This document shows positions 35,356 to 44,310 of a stretch of 64,000 nt of DNA, piece after piece. Numbering within the stretch: the first letter of the stretch is position 1; each line of letters starts with the position of its first letter. The position numbers and the translations under genes are program-made. This DNA is from JAFGXF01 sp963732595 (GTDB lineage Bacteria > Chloroflexota > Anaerolineae > Anaerolineales > Anaerolineaceae), in contig CAVSZZ010000002.1 of the NCBI GenBank assembly GCA_963732595.1, positions 930,001-994,000 of the forward strand, read 5' to 3'. The notes under the pieces were generated by a model. The model searched no databases and was not told the DNA's origin. It worked only from the letters and a program-made list of their open reading frames with translations.

Positions 35356-37032
35356 ATGATCACCCTGACAAGAGAACAACTTGAGGAGCGTCTGGCGGCC
35401 CTTCACAGGGCCAGCCTGGAGCTCGTTCAAGATATATCACTGGAATCCCTGCTGGAGCGGATCGCAATTGTTGCCTGTGAGCAGGTCGCGGCACGCTATG
35501 CAGCGGTGGGGGTATTGAACGAGAATGGCGAACTGGACCAATTCATCCCGATCGGGATGACTCCGACCGAGATCAGACGAATGGACCATCCTCCCCGTGG
35601 GATCGGATTGATCGGTGCCCTCATGAACACTCGCCAGACCGTCCGGTTGGAACAGATCAGCAGCGACCCTCGCAGCACCGGGTTCCCTCCTCACCATCCC
35701 AAAATGGAATCCTTCCTGGGTGCTCCCATCCGGTTAGGTGAAAGCCAGCTTGGTCAGATCTACCTGACCGATAAAATGGGTGGGGGCTCTTTCAGCCGTG
35801 ATGATGAGATCGTCCTGGAAACCCTGGCAGCCTACGCAGCAGTGGCCATTTCCAATGCGCGGTTATACAAGGAGCTTCGCCAACGTGACCGTGCCCTCAC
35901 GCGCCGTACGGATGACCTGACACTCTTAAATGATCTGGCCTCCAAGCTGACCTCAGAATCAGATATCGATGAGATCCTGGATTCCGCGCTTGATCGGGCG
36001 GCTGGTTATATCGGCGTGGAAGCAGCAGAAATCCACCTGCGCGACGAAGAAAGCACCATCCTGCACCTGGTAGCCTACCGCGATCATGGTTTGGGCCGGA
36101 TCTGGAATCGCGAGTCTTTTGAGGTTGGCCAGGGCTTGGTCGGCACGACTGCCCAGACGGGTCAACTTCAGGCTTTCCGTCTGGCAGAGGCGAGCAATTC
36201 CCACCTGCGCAAAGCATTGGTCAAGTCCGAAGTGCAGCAAATATTGTGTTTCCCGTTGACCAGCCGCAGCGGTATCCTGGGTGTCCTGACCATTGCCAGT
36301 CGCTACCCGAAGCCATTTGCTGAGACCGAGTTGCAATTGATGACCTCCATCGGTTCCTGGACAGCCACTGCAATCGAGAACCTGCGACTTAACCTCAAGG
36401 GCAAACGCCTCGCCATCCTGGAGGAGCGCGAACGCATCGCCATGGACCTGCATGATGGCATCATCCAGTCGATCTATGCGGTCGGCTTGACCCTCGAACA
36501 TGCGCGCCTGTTACTGGCGGAGGACGTGGATAAATCGCGGAGCAAGATCGTGCAATCCATCGATGGCCTGAATGCTACCATCAAGGATATACGTGCTTAT
36601 ATCATGGACCTCAAACCACGCCAATTGTTGGACCAGAACCTGGAAAACGGAATCCGCCGCCTGATCAAGGATTTCGAGGCCTCCACACAGATCGAGGCCA
36701 CTCTGGTACTCAAGGCAGAGGACCTTGATAGCATCCCCGCCAACCAGGCGCTGGCGTTATTCCACATCTGCCAGGAAGCACTCGGCAACGCGGCAAAACA
36801 TTCGCGCGCCCAGTACGTCGAAGTGTATGTCTGGCGCACGGCAGAGCGGGTGGTTTTGGAAGTCACCGACAATGGCCGTGGTTTTAATCTGGATAAAGTC
36901 AGCGCTAATTTAGGCCACGGGCTTGCCAACATGCAAACACGTGCCAGGAACGCCGGCGGGGATATCGAGATCACTTCGGAGATCAGTCACGGCACAACCA
37001 TCATGGCCTGGGTGCCGGTCCGCATCACCTGA
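35356..37032 (+). CDS. GAF-domain sensor histidine kinase (NarL-type)
   Basis: A 558-residue cytoplasmic kinase: two GAF domains (about 20-175 and 190-345), then a HisKA_3 dimerisation helix with phospho-acceptor His366 (MDLHDGIIQSIYAVGL) and an ATPase domain with an N box (CQEALGNAAKHSRA) and a G box (VTDNGRGFNLDKV, GHGLANMQTRA). No membrane helix is present. Such kinases pair with LuxR/NarL-type regulators, but none lies in the window, so it is an orphan. It is divergent from the mevalonate operon. Confidence 0.92.
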   Translation: MITLTREQLEERLAALHRASLELVQDISLESLLERIAIVACEQVAARYAAVGVLNENGELDQFIPIGMTPTEIRRMDHPPRGIGLIGALMNTRQTVRLEQISSDPRSTGFPPHHPKMESFLGAPIRLGESQLGQIYLTDKMGGGSFSRDDEIVLETLAAYAAVAISNARLYKELRQRDRALTRRTDDLTLLNDLASKLTSESDIDEILDSALDRAAGYIGVEAAEIHLRDEESTILHLVAYRDHGLGRIWNRESFEVGQGLVGTTAQTGQLQAFRLAEASNSHLRKALVKSEVQQILCFPLTSRSGILGVLTIASRYPKPFAETELQLMTSIGSWTATAIENLRLNLKGKRLAILEERERIAMDLHDGIIQSIYAVGLTLEHARLLLAEDVDKSRSKIVQSIDGLNATIKDIRAYIMDLKPRQLLDQNLENGIRRLIKDFEASTQIEATLVLKAEDLDSIPANQALALFHICQEALGNAAKHSRAQYVEVYVWRTAERVVLEVTDNGRGFNLDKVSANLGHGLANMQTRARNAGGDIEITSEISHGTTIMAWVPVRIT

Positions 37033-37078
37033 GCCGGTGTCATCGGTTACAATTCTTCCAACCTCATTCAGAACACAC

Positions 37079-37825
37079 ATGTCAACAGCGAGCCATCCCA
37101 TCAGTGATAAAGCCGCCCTGCGCGGGGAACCCTCATACGTCTGGCGTGAAGGCCAGGAACGCCGCCTGGCCATGCTGCGGGCTGGCGCAGGAGCAAGGAT
37201 CTCCGGGATCATTCTGGTGGATGGTTGCGGGGTTGGGCAATACCTGGCCAGGTTGGACGAGGATGCCAGGCTGGCAATCGGCCTGGATATCGAATTGGAA
37301 CGTGCCATCGAAGCCCATCATAAGACCCCCACGGTAACCTGCGGTAATGGGGAAAAGCTGCCTTTCCCACCTGACCAGTTCGATCTTGTTCTCAGCCATG
37401 AGGTCATCGAACATGTAGAGAATGACCGGGCAGCAATAAGTGAGATCTTCCGGGTACTTAAACCAGGTGGTCGTCTGGTACTGTTCTGCCCAAATCGCGG
37501 ATACCCCTTTGAGACCCATGGGATCTACTGGCGCGGGAAGTACAAATTTGGTAACATTCCACTGGTGAATTACCTGCCCAGGCGTTTACGGGACCAGCTG
37601 GCACCGCATGTCAAGATTTATAACAATTCTGACCTGAAACGGCTTTTGGGTGGTCTGCCGTTGCGCGTCATTGAACGGCGAGTCATTTTTGGGGCTTATG
37701 ACAACATTATTGAAAGATATCCCGGTCCGGGGAAACTGATCAGGAGGATTTTACAGGCATTCGAGAAGACCCCACTGAGGATTTTTGGTTTATCTCATTT
37801 CTGGGTGATTGAAAAAACCAACTGA
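37079..37825 (+). CDS. SAM-dependent class I methyltransferase
   Basis: A 248-residue methyltransferase with motif I (ILVDGCGVGQYLARL), an acidic residue binding SAM ribose (GLDIELE), and a Methyltransf_11 core (LPFPPDQFDLVLSHEVIEHV, VLKPGGRLVLFCPN). The C-terminal half (THGIYWRGKYKFGNIPLVNYLPRR) resembles methyltransferases of lipid or polysaccharide pathways. The start is the ATG at 37079; it follows the histidine kinase by 46 bp and may be cotranscribed with it. Confidence 0.87.
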   Translation: MSTASHPISDKAALRGEPSYVWREGQERRLAMLRAGAGARISGIILVDGCGVGQYLARLDEDARLAIGLDIELERAIEAHHKTPTVTCGNGEKLPFPPDQFDLVLSHEVIEHVENDRAAISEIFRVLKPGGRLVLFCPNRGYPFETHGIYWRGKYKFGNIPLVNYLPRRLRDQLAPHVKIYNNSDLKRLLGGLPLRVIERRVIFGAYDNIIERYPGPGKLIRRILQAFEKTPLRIFGLSHFWVIEKTN

Positions 37826-37835
37826 AGCTCCGGTT

Positions 37836-38726
37836 TTATTTGTCCAGGCGGAAATCATAGATCCCGCTCATTTGCTGCCACACATGTCCGCAGCTAGGAC
37901 AATGTATGCTTCCTGAAAATTCAGGCAATCCCTTTCCACACTCAAGGCATTTGAAAAACATACCCCCGGCAACCTGTGGTCCATCACCGGAGACGCGTGC
38001 CCTCAAAAAAACACTGGGGGTCAACTGGAACCAGGCACCGGAGGGTTGAATCAGTCCGTCCAATGCAGCCAGGAATCTTGCCGGAAACAACTTTTTTAGA
38101 AAGCCGGCGCGGAAATGCGAGACGGTCAACTGCTTCTCGACATAAAAGTTGTTCTTAACCAGCCACTTTTTAATGGCTTTTGGATGAAAATCAAAGTTGA
38201 GCCGGGCAAATTCAACTGCTTCCTGGGTAAAAGGACTCCAATCCTGTTTTCTAACCAGATAGCGCAGGATCGCCTTGAGGTTATGCTTGTTGGCATATTC
38301 CAGGATGAAGATCGCACGAGATGCGAGCACAGACCTCACCTGACCGAGCGCCAGGGAGGGGTTCGCCATATGGTGGAGGGTGCGAATCATGGTGGCACCA
38401 TCGAAAAGCCCCTCTACAAAAGGCAGCCGGTATGCATCAGCTGCCACATATAAATATTGATCGGATCCACCTAACCGTTGCTGTGCTTGCTCAAGTTGGG
38501 AGGTCGAATAGTCCACCAGAACCACCCGTTTATAGCCGGTATAACGCGGGGTATTGCGTCCGGCACCTGCGCCCAATTCCAATAACAAATCGCCGCTGGT
38601 GGGCAGCAATCGTCTTAATGCGATCGCTTCGGCTGCATCCTCATAGGCACGGGCGCCTTGATCCCAGAAGGATTTCTGGTAATCAGAAGCAGTGTAGTCA
38701 CAAACGGGCGGCGTGTTTGTTTTCAT
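37836..38726 (-). CDS. SAM-dependent methyltransferase with C-terminal zinc ribbon
   Basis: A 296-residue protein: a class I methyltransferase domain (LLLELGAGAGRNTPRY, DGATMIRTLHHM) followed by a C-terminal zinc ribbon with CLEC and CPSC pairs. Such ribbons usually occur N-terminally in RlmA-like rRNA methyltransferases, so the C-terminal position is unusual. The frame stays open upstream through the SRP RNA gene, but the ATG at 38726, just after the RNA's T-run, is the likely start. No ribosome site is visible. Confidence 0.8.
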   Translation of the reverse strand: MKTNTPPVCDYTASDYQKSFWDQGARAYEDAAEAIALRRLLPTSGDLLLELGAGAGRNTPRYTGYKRVVLVDYSTSQLEQAQQRLGGSDQYLYVAADAYRLPFVEGLFDGATMIRTLHHMANPSLALGQVRSVLASRAIFILEYANKHNLKAILRYLVRKQDWSPFTQEAVEFARLNFDFHPKAIKKWLVKNNFYVEKQLTVSHFRAGFLKKLFPARFLAALDGLIQPSGAWFQLTPSVFLRARVSGDGPQVAGGMFFKCLECGKGLPEFSGSIHCPSCGHVWQQMSGIYDFRLDK

Positions 38727-38739
38727 ACTGAAAAAAAGT

Positions 38740-38849
38740 GCGCCGGGCAGGTTGATCGGCGGCACCCAGAGTGGCCTCCTTACCGCTGCTTCCTCTCGGA
38801 CCTGACGGGGTTCGGTGGCTTCTGCCGCGCCGAGCCCGCCCGGACGCGC
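38740..38849 (-). ncRNA. ffs: Signal recognition particle RNA (4.5S type)
   Basis: The minus strand carries the bacterial SRP RNA core: CCCCGTCAGGTCCGAGAGG followed by AAGCAGCGGTAAG, the conserved Ffh-binding symmetric and asymmetric loops. Terminal arms CCGGGC and GCCCGG close the hairpin, and a T-run at 38737-38731 ends transcription. The RNA guides ribosomes making membrane proteins to the translocon. Exact ends are estimated from pairing. Confidence 0.9.
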
Positions 38850-38894
38850 TCCTAGCATACCATCATCCGAGGAGGGGTGTCAACCAATAAACGC

Positions 38895-39716
38895 TTATTC
38901 AGAGACGGACTGTGTGGGTGTCGCCGGCAGGACCGGGATACCGCTGAACTCCCGGATGATCAGGTCGGAGAAATTGACCGTCATTGCTGTCGATCCGGCT
39001 GATCGCGCCTGCAGTCCGACCAAGCCACGCGGGAAGGTGGGGTCGGAGACCGTAAACTGGTAGGTGTCATTGATAAAAAAGCGCATTTCACGCCCATATG
39101 CCCAGATGCCCAGGCGGGTCTTTCCTCCAATATCCGGAGTAACCGGACCGAGAACATAAGTCCAATCCTGCAATGTGATGGATTCAGAAATACGATCCCG
39201 CTCAACCCGTGCCTGTCCACTACAGGAGAGCAGGAAAGCGTAGAAATCCGTGTTGTTGGCCGCCCGGATCACCAGACCGTAGGCATCCCCATTTGTACAA
39301 AGGTTCGGGCTGGCGCTCACCTCGTAATAGAAATCGGTCAGGGTGGGCTCCTGTCGGAAAGTAGTCAATTTACCACCGGGGGTCGAAACAGCTAATGCCA
39401 GCTCATTCACACCCAGAGCGATCACCCCGTCATCAAAATGGCCAAGCAGCCACATGGTCGGACGGGTAAAATCATCACTTGCGATCACATCCCCCAAGTT
39501 GGGTTTCTGTTCGGGTGTGGGTGTGGTGGTAGCTGGGATGGGTGTGATAGTGGGTGTTTCAGTTGGTGGAAACCAGACTATCGTGGCCGTCGATGTGACC
39601 ACCAGCGGAGTCCCATCGGGGGGTAACTGGCTTCTATCCGATACCTGGAGGCAGGCAGACAGGATGATCGGGAAGACCAGAAAGATCAGGAATGGTTTAT
39701 ATCGATGCCTGGACAT
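38895..39716 (-). CDS. Lipoprotein with C-terminal LamG/DUF1080-like beta domain
   Basis: A 273-residue secreted lipoprotein. The signal (RYKPFLIFLVFPIILSAC) ends in an LSAC lipobox, then a Thr/Pro linker (TPTITPIPATTTPTPEQ) and a beta-rich domain (DDFTRPTMWLLG to NFSDLIIREFSG) resembling concanavalin-like or 3-keto-disaccharide hydrolase folds. The start at 39716 is the ATG that gives a normal signal. The domain may bind carbohydrate; no catalytic residues are assigned. Confidence 0.8.
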   Translation of the reverse strand: MSRHRYKPFLIFLVFPIILSACLQVSDRSQLPPDGTPLVVTSTATIVWFPPTETPTITPIPATTTPTPEQKPNLGDVIASDDFTRPTMWLLGHFDDGVIALGVNELALAVSTPGGKLTTFRQEPTLTDFYYEVSASPNLCTNGDAYGLVIRAANNTDFYAFLLSCSGQARVERDRISESITLQDWTYVLGPVTPDIGGKTRLGIWAYGREMRFFINDTYQFTVSDPTFPRGLVGLQARSAGSTAMTVNFSDLIIREFSGIPVLPATPTQSVSE

Positions 39717-39788
39717 GGCTATTGATGGTATTACGCGGCAATTATACATGCAAGACAAGAATGTTATAATCTTAAGACGGTGATGACC

Positions 39789-40565
39789 ATGAAAAAGACG
39801 ATTGCGATGGCACTTCTGATCCTGGTATTGGCTGCTGGCAGCACGTATTGGCTGTTCAGCCCAGCTCAGGCGAGTGATGGACTGCCCCAGGCTGTTTACC
39901 AGACCCCCACAGCAGATGTGGATGGGCGGATCATTTACATCGTCAAGGAAGGTGAGACCTGTCTCAGCATTTCACTGCTGACCAAGGTTGATTTAAATAC
40001 GATTCAGGCCTTGAATAATCTGGATGCGAATTGTTCGATATTCAGCGGGCAGCAACTCCTGCTCGGTGTGGTCACCGCCACCCCCAATCTGCCCACCAGC
40101 GAAGTCACACCGACACCCTCGGGTCCAACCCCCACACCGTTTCGTGGCAACGGCCAGATCTGCATCGTCCTGTTCAATGATGTGGATGGCAATGCAAGCA
40201 AAGCGGATACTGAAGAGATCATTCCGGATGGCAACATCAGTATTTCAGATCGTACCGGCACAGTCAGCCTTACCGGAAAAACCCTGGCCGGTGAAGACCC
40301 AGTGTGCTTCATTGATATTCCTGAAGGGGATTACAACATCAGTGTGGCTGTGCCCGCAGACTACAATCCAACCACCGCTCTCAATTACCCTCTGACACTG
40401 AAAGCAGGGGACCTGGCAACCATTGATTTCGGTGCCCAATCAAAAGGCAGCGGTGGTACCATCGAAAACGGAGGGACCCCCTTATTGGGTATCCTCGGTA
40501 TTGCTCTGTTATTGGTCGGCATCGGGTTGGGCGTCTATATCTGGCGATCCGGCCGGCTCCGCTGA
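39789..40565 (+). CDS. LysM-domain surface protein with C-terminal membrane anchor
   Basis: A 258-residue secreted protein. A signal helix (AMALLILVLAAGSTYWLF) is followed by a LysM domain (YIVKEGETCLSISLLTKVDL to QQLLLGV) for peptidoglycan or glycan binding. A Thr/Pro linker, a SdrD/Cna_B-like beta domain (VLFNDVDGNASKADTEEIIP) and a C-terminal helix with a basic end (GVYIWRSGRLR) follow. The GTG/ATG codons at 39780 and 39783 are alternative starts. It is divergent from the lipoprotein gene. Confidence 0.8.
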   Translation: MKKTIAMALLILVLAAGSTYWLFSPAQASDGLPQAVYQTPTADVDGRIIYIVKEGETCLSISLLTKVDLNTIQALNNLDANCSIFSGQQLLLGVVTATPNLPTSEVTPTPSGPTPTPFRGNGQICIVLFNDVDGNASKADTEEIIPDGNISISDRTGTVSLTGKTLAGEDPVCFIDIPEGDYNISVAVPADYNPTTALNYPLTLKAGDLATIDFGAQSKGSGGTIENGGTPLLGILGIALLLVGIGLGVYIWRSGRLR

Positions 40566-40568
40566 GTT

Positions 40569-41207
40569 TTAACCGTAACGCTCCTCTTTCCAGACATCCC
40601 CACGATTATGATACCCGGCATTCTCCCAAAAGCCGGGCTTATCCTCTTTCAGAAACTCCAGACCACGCAGCCACTTGGCGCCCTTCCAGAAATAGGGTTG
40701 TTCCAGGCCTGGCTGGCCAATAATACTGCCGACCACGCCACGCAATGGGAACCCATGCTCGGGTGTGAGTGGTTCACCGTCGAAGTGCGTAGCCATTATG
40801 AAGTTTTCTGCCAGGATGATGTCCAGAGGTAAATTGGTCGTGAAACCATACTCGGCATGCTGTAAAACAAAACGCGCCTCCGGTTTTAACTTGATAAGAC
40901 CATCCTTCACAAGCCGTCCAACTGATACGCCTTCCCATTGCGAATCGAATTTACTCCAGCCGGTCACGCAATGGATGTCCATTTTTAGTCTCTCTCGTGG
41001 AAGTTGATTGAAGTCCTGCCAGGACCACTGGCGTGGTTCCATTATTTCACCCCAGATGCGGAATTGCCAGGTATCCGGGTTAAAGGGAGGGATGGGACCA
41101 TAATGCAAGACGGGGAACTTCACAGTCACCGCTTGCCCAGGCGGCAGGCGCCCCTCCCTGCGAACCTTCTCATCAATGCTCCGGCGATCATTTTCTTGTT
41201 CAGTCAT
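40569..41207 (-). CDS. Sulfite oxidase-fold molybdopterin oxidoreductase
   Basis: A 212-residue protein of the oxidoreductase molybdopterin-binding domain family (YedY/sulfite-oxidase-like). The Mo-ligating Cys lies in HCVTGWSKFDSQWEGV, and LPLDIILAENFIMATHFDGE and GFPLRGVVGSIIGQPG are typical. No Tat or other signal is seen, so it is probably cytoplasmic, unlike MsrP. The start at 41207 has GGAG seven bases upstream. It is short, lacking the Ig-like dimerisation domain. Confidence 0.88.
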   Translation of the reverse strand: MTEQENDRRSIDEKVRREGRLPPGQAVTVKFPVLHYGPIPPFNPDTWQFRIWGEIMEPRQWSWQDFNQLPRERLKMDIHCVTGWSKFDSQWEGVSVGRLVKDGLIKLKPEARFVLQHAEYGFTTNLPLDIILAENFIMATHFDGEPLTPEHGFPLRGVVGSIIGQPGLEQPYFWKGAKWLRGLEFLKEDKPGFWENAGYHNRGDVWKEERYG

Positions 41208-41234
41208 ATGCAGCTCCAATCCAGATCATCCTAT

Positions 41235-41921
41235 CTATTGGATGAGGATTTCATCCCCAGGTTTCATCACCTTGACACGGCAACTGGTATCCAGCTCAAC
41301 CCGCTCAGCCCAGGCTGCCACATCCTGCTGGATCACCTCGAAGGTGTTGAAGTGGATGGGGACGACCAACTGCGGTTGGAGTAACTTCACAGCACGCAAG
41401 GCATCCGCCGGGCCCATGGTGTAATTATCCCCAATTGGCAAAATAGCCACATCCAACCCTTCCTCGCCGATCAGTTTCATGTCGCCGAACAGGCCGGTGT
41501 CGCCGGCAAAATATAGCCGGTCACTATAGCCTGTTGTGAGCAGAAAACCAGCCGGGTTGCCCCCGTAGGAGCCGTCTGGGAGGGCTGAGCCATGGGTTGC
41601 ATTGGTGAGTTTGAGGTATCCAAAGGGGTGGTTGTAACCGCCACCCAGGTGTTGGGCATGCGTTTTTACCCCTTTTCCACGCAGCCAGGTACAGATTTCG
41701 GCGTTGCTGATGACAATTGCGCCAGTCCGCTTGGCAATCTCCACGGTATCGCCCAGGTGGTCTCCATGTCCATGTGAGACCAGGATGAAGTTAGCTGTTA
41801 TGTCGCCCGGCTTGACCGGTGATTGAGGGTTGCCTGAAAAAAACGGGTCGATCAGGATGCGGTAGTCGTCCACCTTCACCAGGAAGGCGGCATGCCCATA
41901 CCAGGTCAGAGAAAAACTCAT
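41235..41921 (-). CDS. UPF0173-type metal-dependent hydrolase
   Basis: A 228-residue MBL-fold protein of the UPF0173/YtkL family: WYGHAAF near the start, metal motif SHGHGDHLGD, YFAGDTGLFGDMK and PIHFNTFEVI. Two metals are expected. The substrate is unknown. It lies 27 bp upstream of the molybdopterin protein gene on the same strand, so both are probably cotranscribed. Confidence 0.92.
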   Translation of the reverse strand: MSFSLTWYGHAAFLVKVDDYRILIDPFFSGNPQSPVKPGDITANFILVSHGHGDHLGDTVEIAKRTGAIVISNAEICTWLRGKGVKTHAQHLGGGYNHPFGYLKLTNATHGSALPDGSYGGNPAGFLLTTGYSDRLYFAGDTGLFGDMKLIGEEGLDVAILPIGDNYTMGPADALRAVKLLQPQLVVPIHFNTFEVIQQDVAAWAERVELDTSCRVKVMKPGDEILIQ

Positions 41922-42016
41922 ATCATCCTCCTACCTTTTACAAGTGAGATCCGGTGATCCCGCTTGATGATTTTAACATTGATGGAAAGTAAATCAACCC
42001 CGTTGTGATCACATAT

Positions 42017-44218
42017 TTACTTTTGGATGATTTCAAGTTTCGCGGTGGCAGCATCCAGTCGTTTGAAACCTACCGAAGCAAAGGCCACATCCACGATCTC
42101 ACTGCCATCCACGATGCGGTCATCGATTACCAGACCCTCACCCCAAACCCCATGTCGGATGCGCATGCCAGCTTTGTACAGGGGGTCAACCGGCTTTTGA
42201 ACGGCAGCGCCATTTATCCGAGATAGATTACCCTGGTCGATCATACCCCAACTTGGGTAGCTTCCATTATTGGACGAATGAACAGCCCGCCTGGCGACAG
42301 TCACAATTTCCGATGGAATGTTCTCAAGGAAACCGGACGGAAGGGTACTGTCATAACTGCCAAAAGTGGCGCGCGCTTCTGCTCTGACCAGGTAAAGAAG
42401 GTCACGGGTCCGGGTGATACCGACGTAAAACAAGCGCCGCTCCTCAGCCATTTCCTCCGGATCATCCCGTGATCGGCTATGGGGCAAAAGACCATCGTCC
42501 AATCCGGTGATGAAAACCTGGGGAAACTCCAGCCCTTTGGCAGCATGGAGCGTCAACAACGTTGGTGTGTTGATGCGATCTGGAAGCGTGTCCTGGTCAG
42601 AGACCAGGGCGATGTTTTCAAGGAAATCCACCAGGCTGCGGTCCATGTACTCAAAGGCAATTCGGCGCAATTCCTGGACGTTTTCCCAGCGATCAACGCC
42701 TTCATCGCTTTGATCATCAATGTAAGCCTGGTAATTGACATCGTCCAGGATGCGATCAAACAGCACCGGGACGGTCACATGATCCTTATCCGTACACCAA
42801 CCAGCCAGCAGGGCTCCAAAATCCGCCAGCAAGTGTTGGCCCTTTCCTGAAAACACATTCCAATAAGGGGAGCTGTCACCAACCGCCAGGCTGATCAGAA
42901 GCTTCCCGGGACTGATCATTAATTGGTGGGCAACCTCTAAAAGATTACCAATGCTCTTTTCACCCAGACCCCGGGGTGGCACATTGATCACCCGCGTCAA
43001 GCTTACCTCATCATCCGGGTTGTGGATCAATCGCAGGAAGCCGATCACATCCTTGACCTCGCGTCTTCCATAGAATCGCTGTGCGCCCACCAATCGATAG
43101 GGGATACCGGCTCGTAGAAAGGTCTCTTCCAATAATCGGGACTGGGCATTCGTACGATACATAATTGCAAAATCCCCCGCTTGCGCCCGACCGGAAGCGG
43201 TCAAACGGGTGATCGTATCCACCACATAAGCCGCTTCAGCGCGGTCGTCAGACGCCTCATAAAGTACAATTTTGACGCCTTGACCACGTTCTGTGAACAG
43301 TTTTTTGGGGGTGCGATTGCGATTTTGGTCGATAACCGCTCGGGCAGCGTCTAAAACGTTCTGGGTGGAACGATAATTCTGTTCCAGCAACAAAGTGGTC
43401 GCCTGGGGATAATCCTTTTCAAATCGCAGAATATTGCGATAATCTGCACCGCGCCAACGGTAGATGGATTGATCCTCATCACCGACCACATACAGATTGT
43501 CGTGTACACTTGCCAGCGACTTCAACATGGCATACTGCGCCTGGTTTGTATCCTGGAACTCATCGACAAGAATATGCTCGAATCGGCGGGCATAAGCCTC
43601 GCATACTGCCGGATGATCCTGCAGGAGAATAGCTGTGTACATTAACAGATCATCAAAATCAACTGCATTGTTTTCAATCAACTTTTGCTGGTAGCGTTCG
43701 TAAACGCGTTTGGTTACCTCGTCGCGGTATGAATTAATAACCAGCCCGTCCGGAAGACAAAGGTCATTCTTGGCGCGCGAGATGGAAGAGCGTACGCTGA
43801 CAGGCCGGTGGAGTTTGTCATCTATGTTCAGTTCGCGGATGGCTTTCTTAATCAGCCCGGTTTGATCGTCCTCATCGAAAATGACGAAGTTGGCTTTCAC
43901 CGGAAGATGATCGACCTCCCGTCTGAGGATACGCGCACAGATGGCATGAAAGGTCCCCAGCCAGATGCCCTTGATGTCCTTTCCCAACAAATGCTCCACA
44001 CGCGCCTGCATTTCCCTGGCGGCCTTGTTGGTGAAGGTCACCGCCAGTATATTCGCAGGGTTTACATCCATCTTCCTAACGAGATAGGCGATCCGGTAGG
44101 TCAGGACACGTGTTTTCCCTGATCCGGGGCCAGCCAATACCAGAACCTGTCCGTTCGGAGCTGTAACAGCGTCGCGTTGCTGATGATTCAAGGATGCCAG
44201 GAGGTCTTCCATCGCCAC
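42017..44218 (-). CDS. UvrD/PcrA/Rep-type DNA helicase
   Basis: A 733-residue SF1A 3'-to-5' helicase. Walker A is LAGPGSGKTRVLTYRI, motif II VDEFQDTN, motif III DEDQSIYRWRGAD, and the later motifs include TLHAAKGLEF and VGITRTRD. The C-terminal tail has a Tudor-like PcrA segment (GMRIRHGVWGEGLVI) that in PcrA contacts RNA polymerase. The GTG at 44218 has GAGGT upstream; ATG 44212 is an alternative. It is divergent from the polymerase subunit gene. Confidence 0.93.
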   Translation of the reverse strand: MAMEDLLASLNHQQRDAVTAPNGQVLVLAGPGSGKTRVLTYRIAYLVRKMDVNPANILAVTFTNKAAREMQARVEHLLGKDIKGIWLGTFHAICARILRREVDHLPVKANFVIFDEDDQTGLIKKAIRELNIDDKLHRPVSVRSSISRAKNDLCLPDGLVINSYRDEVTKRVYERYQQKLIENNAVDFDDLLMYTAILLQDHPAVCEAYARRFEHILVDEFQDTNQAQYAMLKSLASVHDNLYVVGDEDQSIYRWRGADYRNILRFEKDYPQATTLLLEQNYRSTQNVLDAARAVIDQNRNRTPKKLFTERGQGVKIVLYEASDDRAEAAYVVDTITRLTASGRAQAGDFAIMYRTNAQSRLLEETFLRAGIPYRLVGAQRFYGRREVKDVIGFLRLIHNPDDEVSLTRVINVPPRGLGEKSIGNLLEVAHQLMISPGKLLISLAVGDSSPYWNVFSGKGQHLLADFGALLAGWCTDKDHVTVPVLFDRILDDVNYQAYIDDQSDEGVDRWENVQELRRIAFEYMDRSLVDFLENIALVSDQDTLPDRINTPTLLTLHAAKGLEFPQVFITGLDDGLLPHSRSRDDPEEMAEERRLFYVGITRTRDLLYLVRAEARATFGSYDSTLPSGFLENIPSEIVTVARRAVHSSNNGSYPSWGMIDQGNLSRINGAAVQKPVDPLYKAGMRIRHGVWGEGLVIDDRIVDGSEIVDVAFASVGFKRLDAATAKLEIIQK

Positions 44219-44310
44219 GCATTGTACCTCAGGCGGTCGGTAGCTCCGTAACTTTTAAGAAACCACCTGATCCGGTTGTCACTTATATCGCTTCAGGCTA
44301 CAATCAGCAC

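Noticed and set aside
35437..36501. Long minus-strand frames opposite the histidine kinase
   Set aside because: They are shadows of a high-GC coding strand; the plus-strand frame carries all kinase motifs.
38727..38858. N-terminal extension of the methyltransferase starting at 38858
   Set aside because: The stretch is the SRP RNA gene with its conserved core and T-run; the encoded peptide is Arg/Pro/Gly-rich with no methyltransferase similarity.
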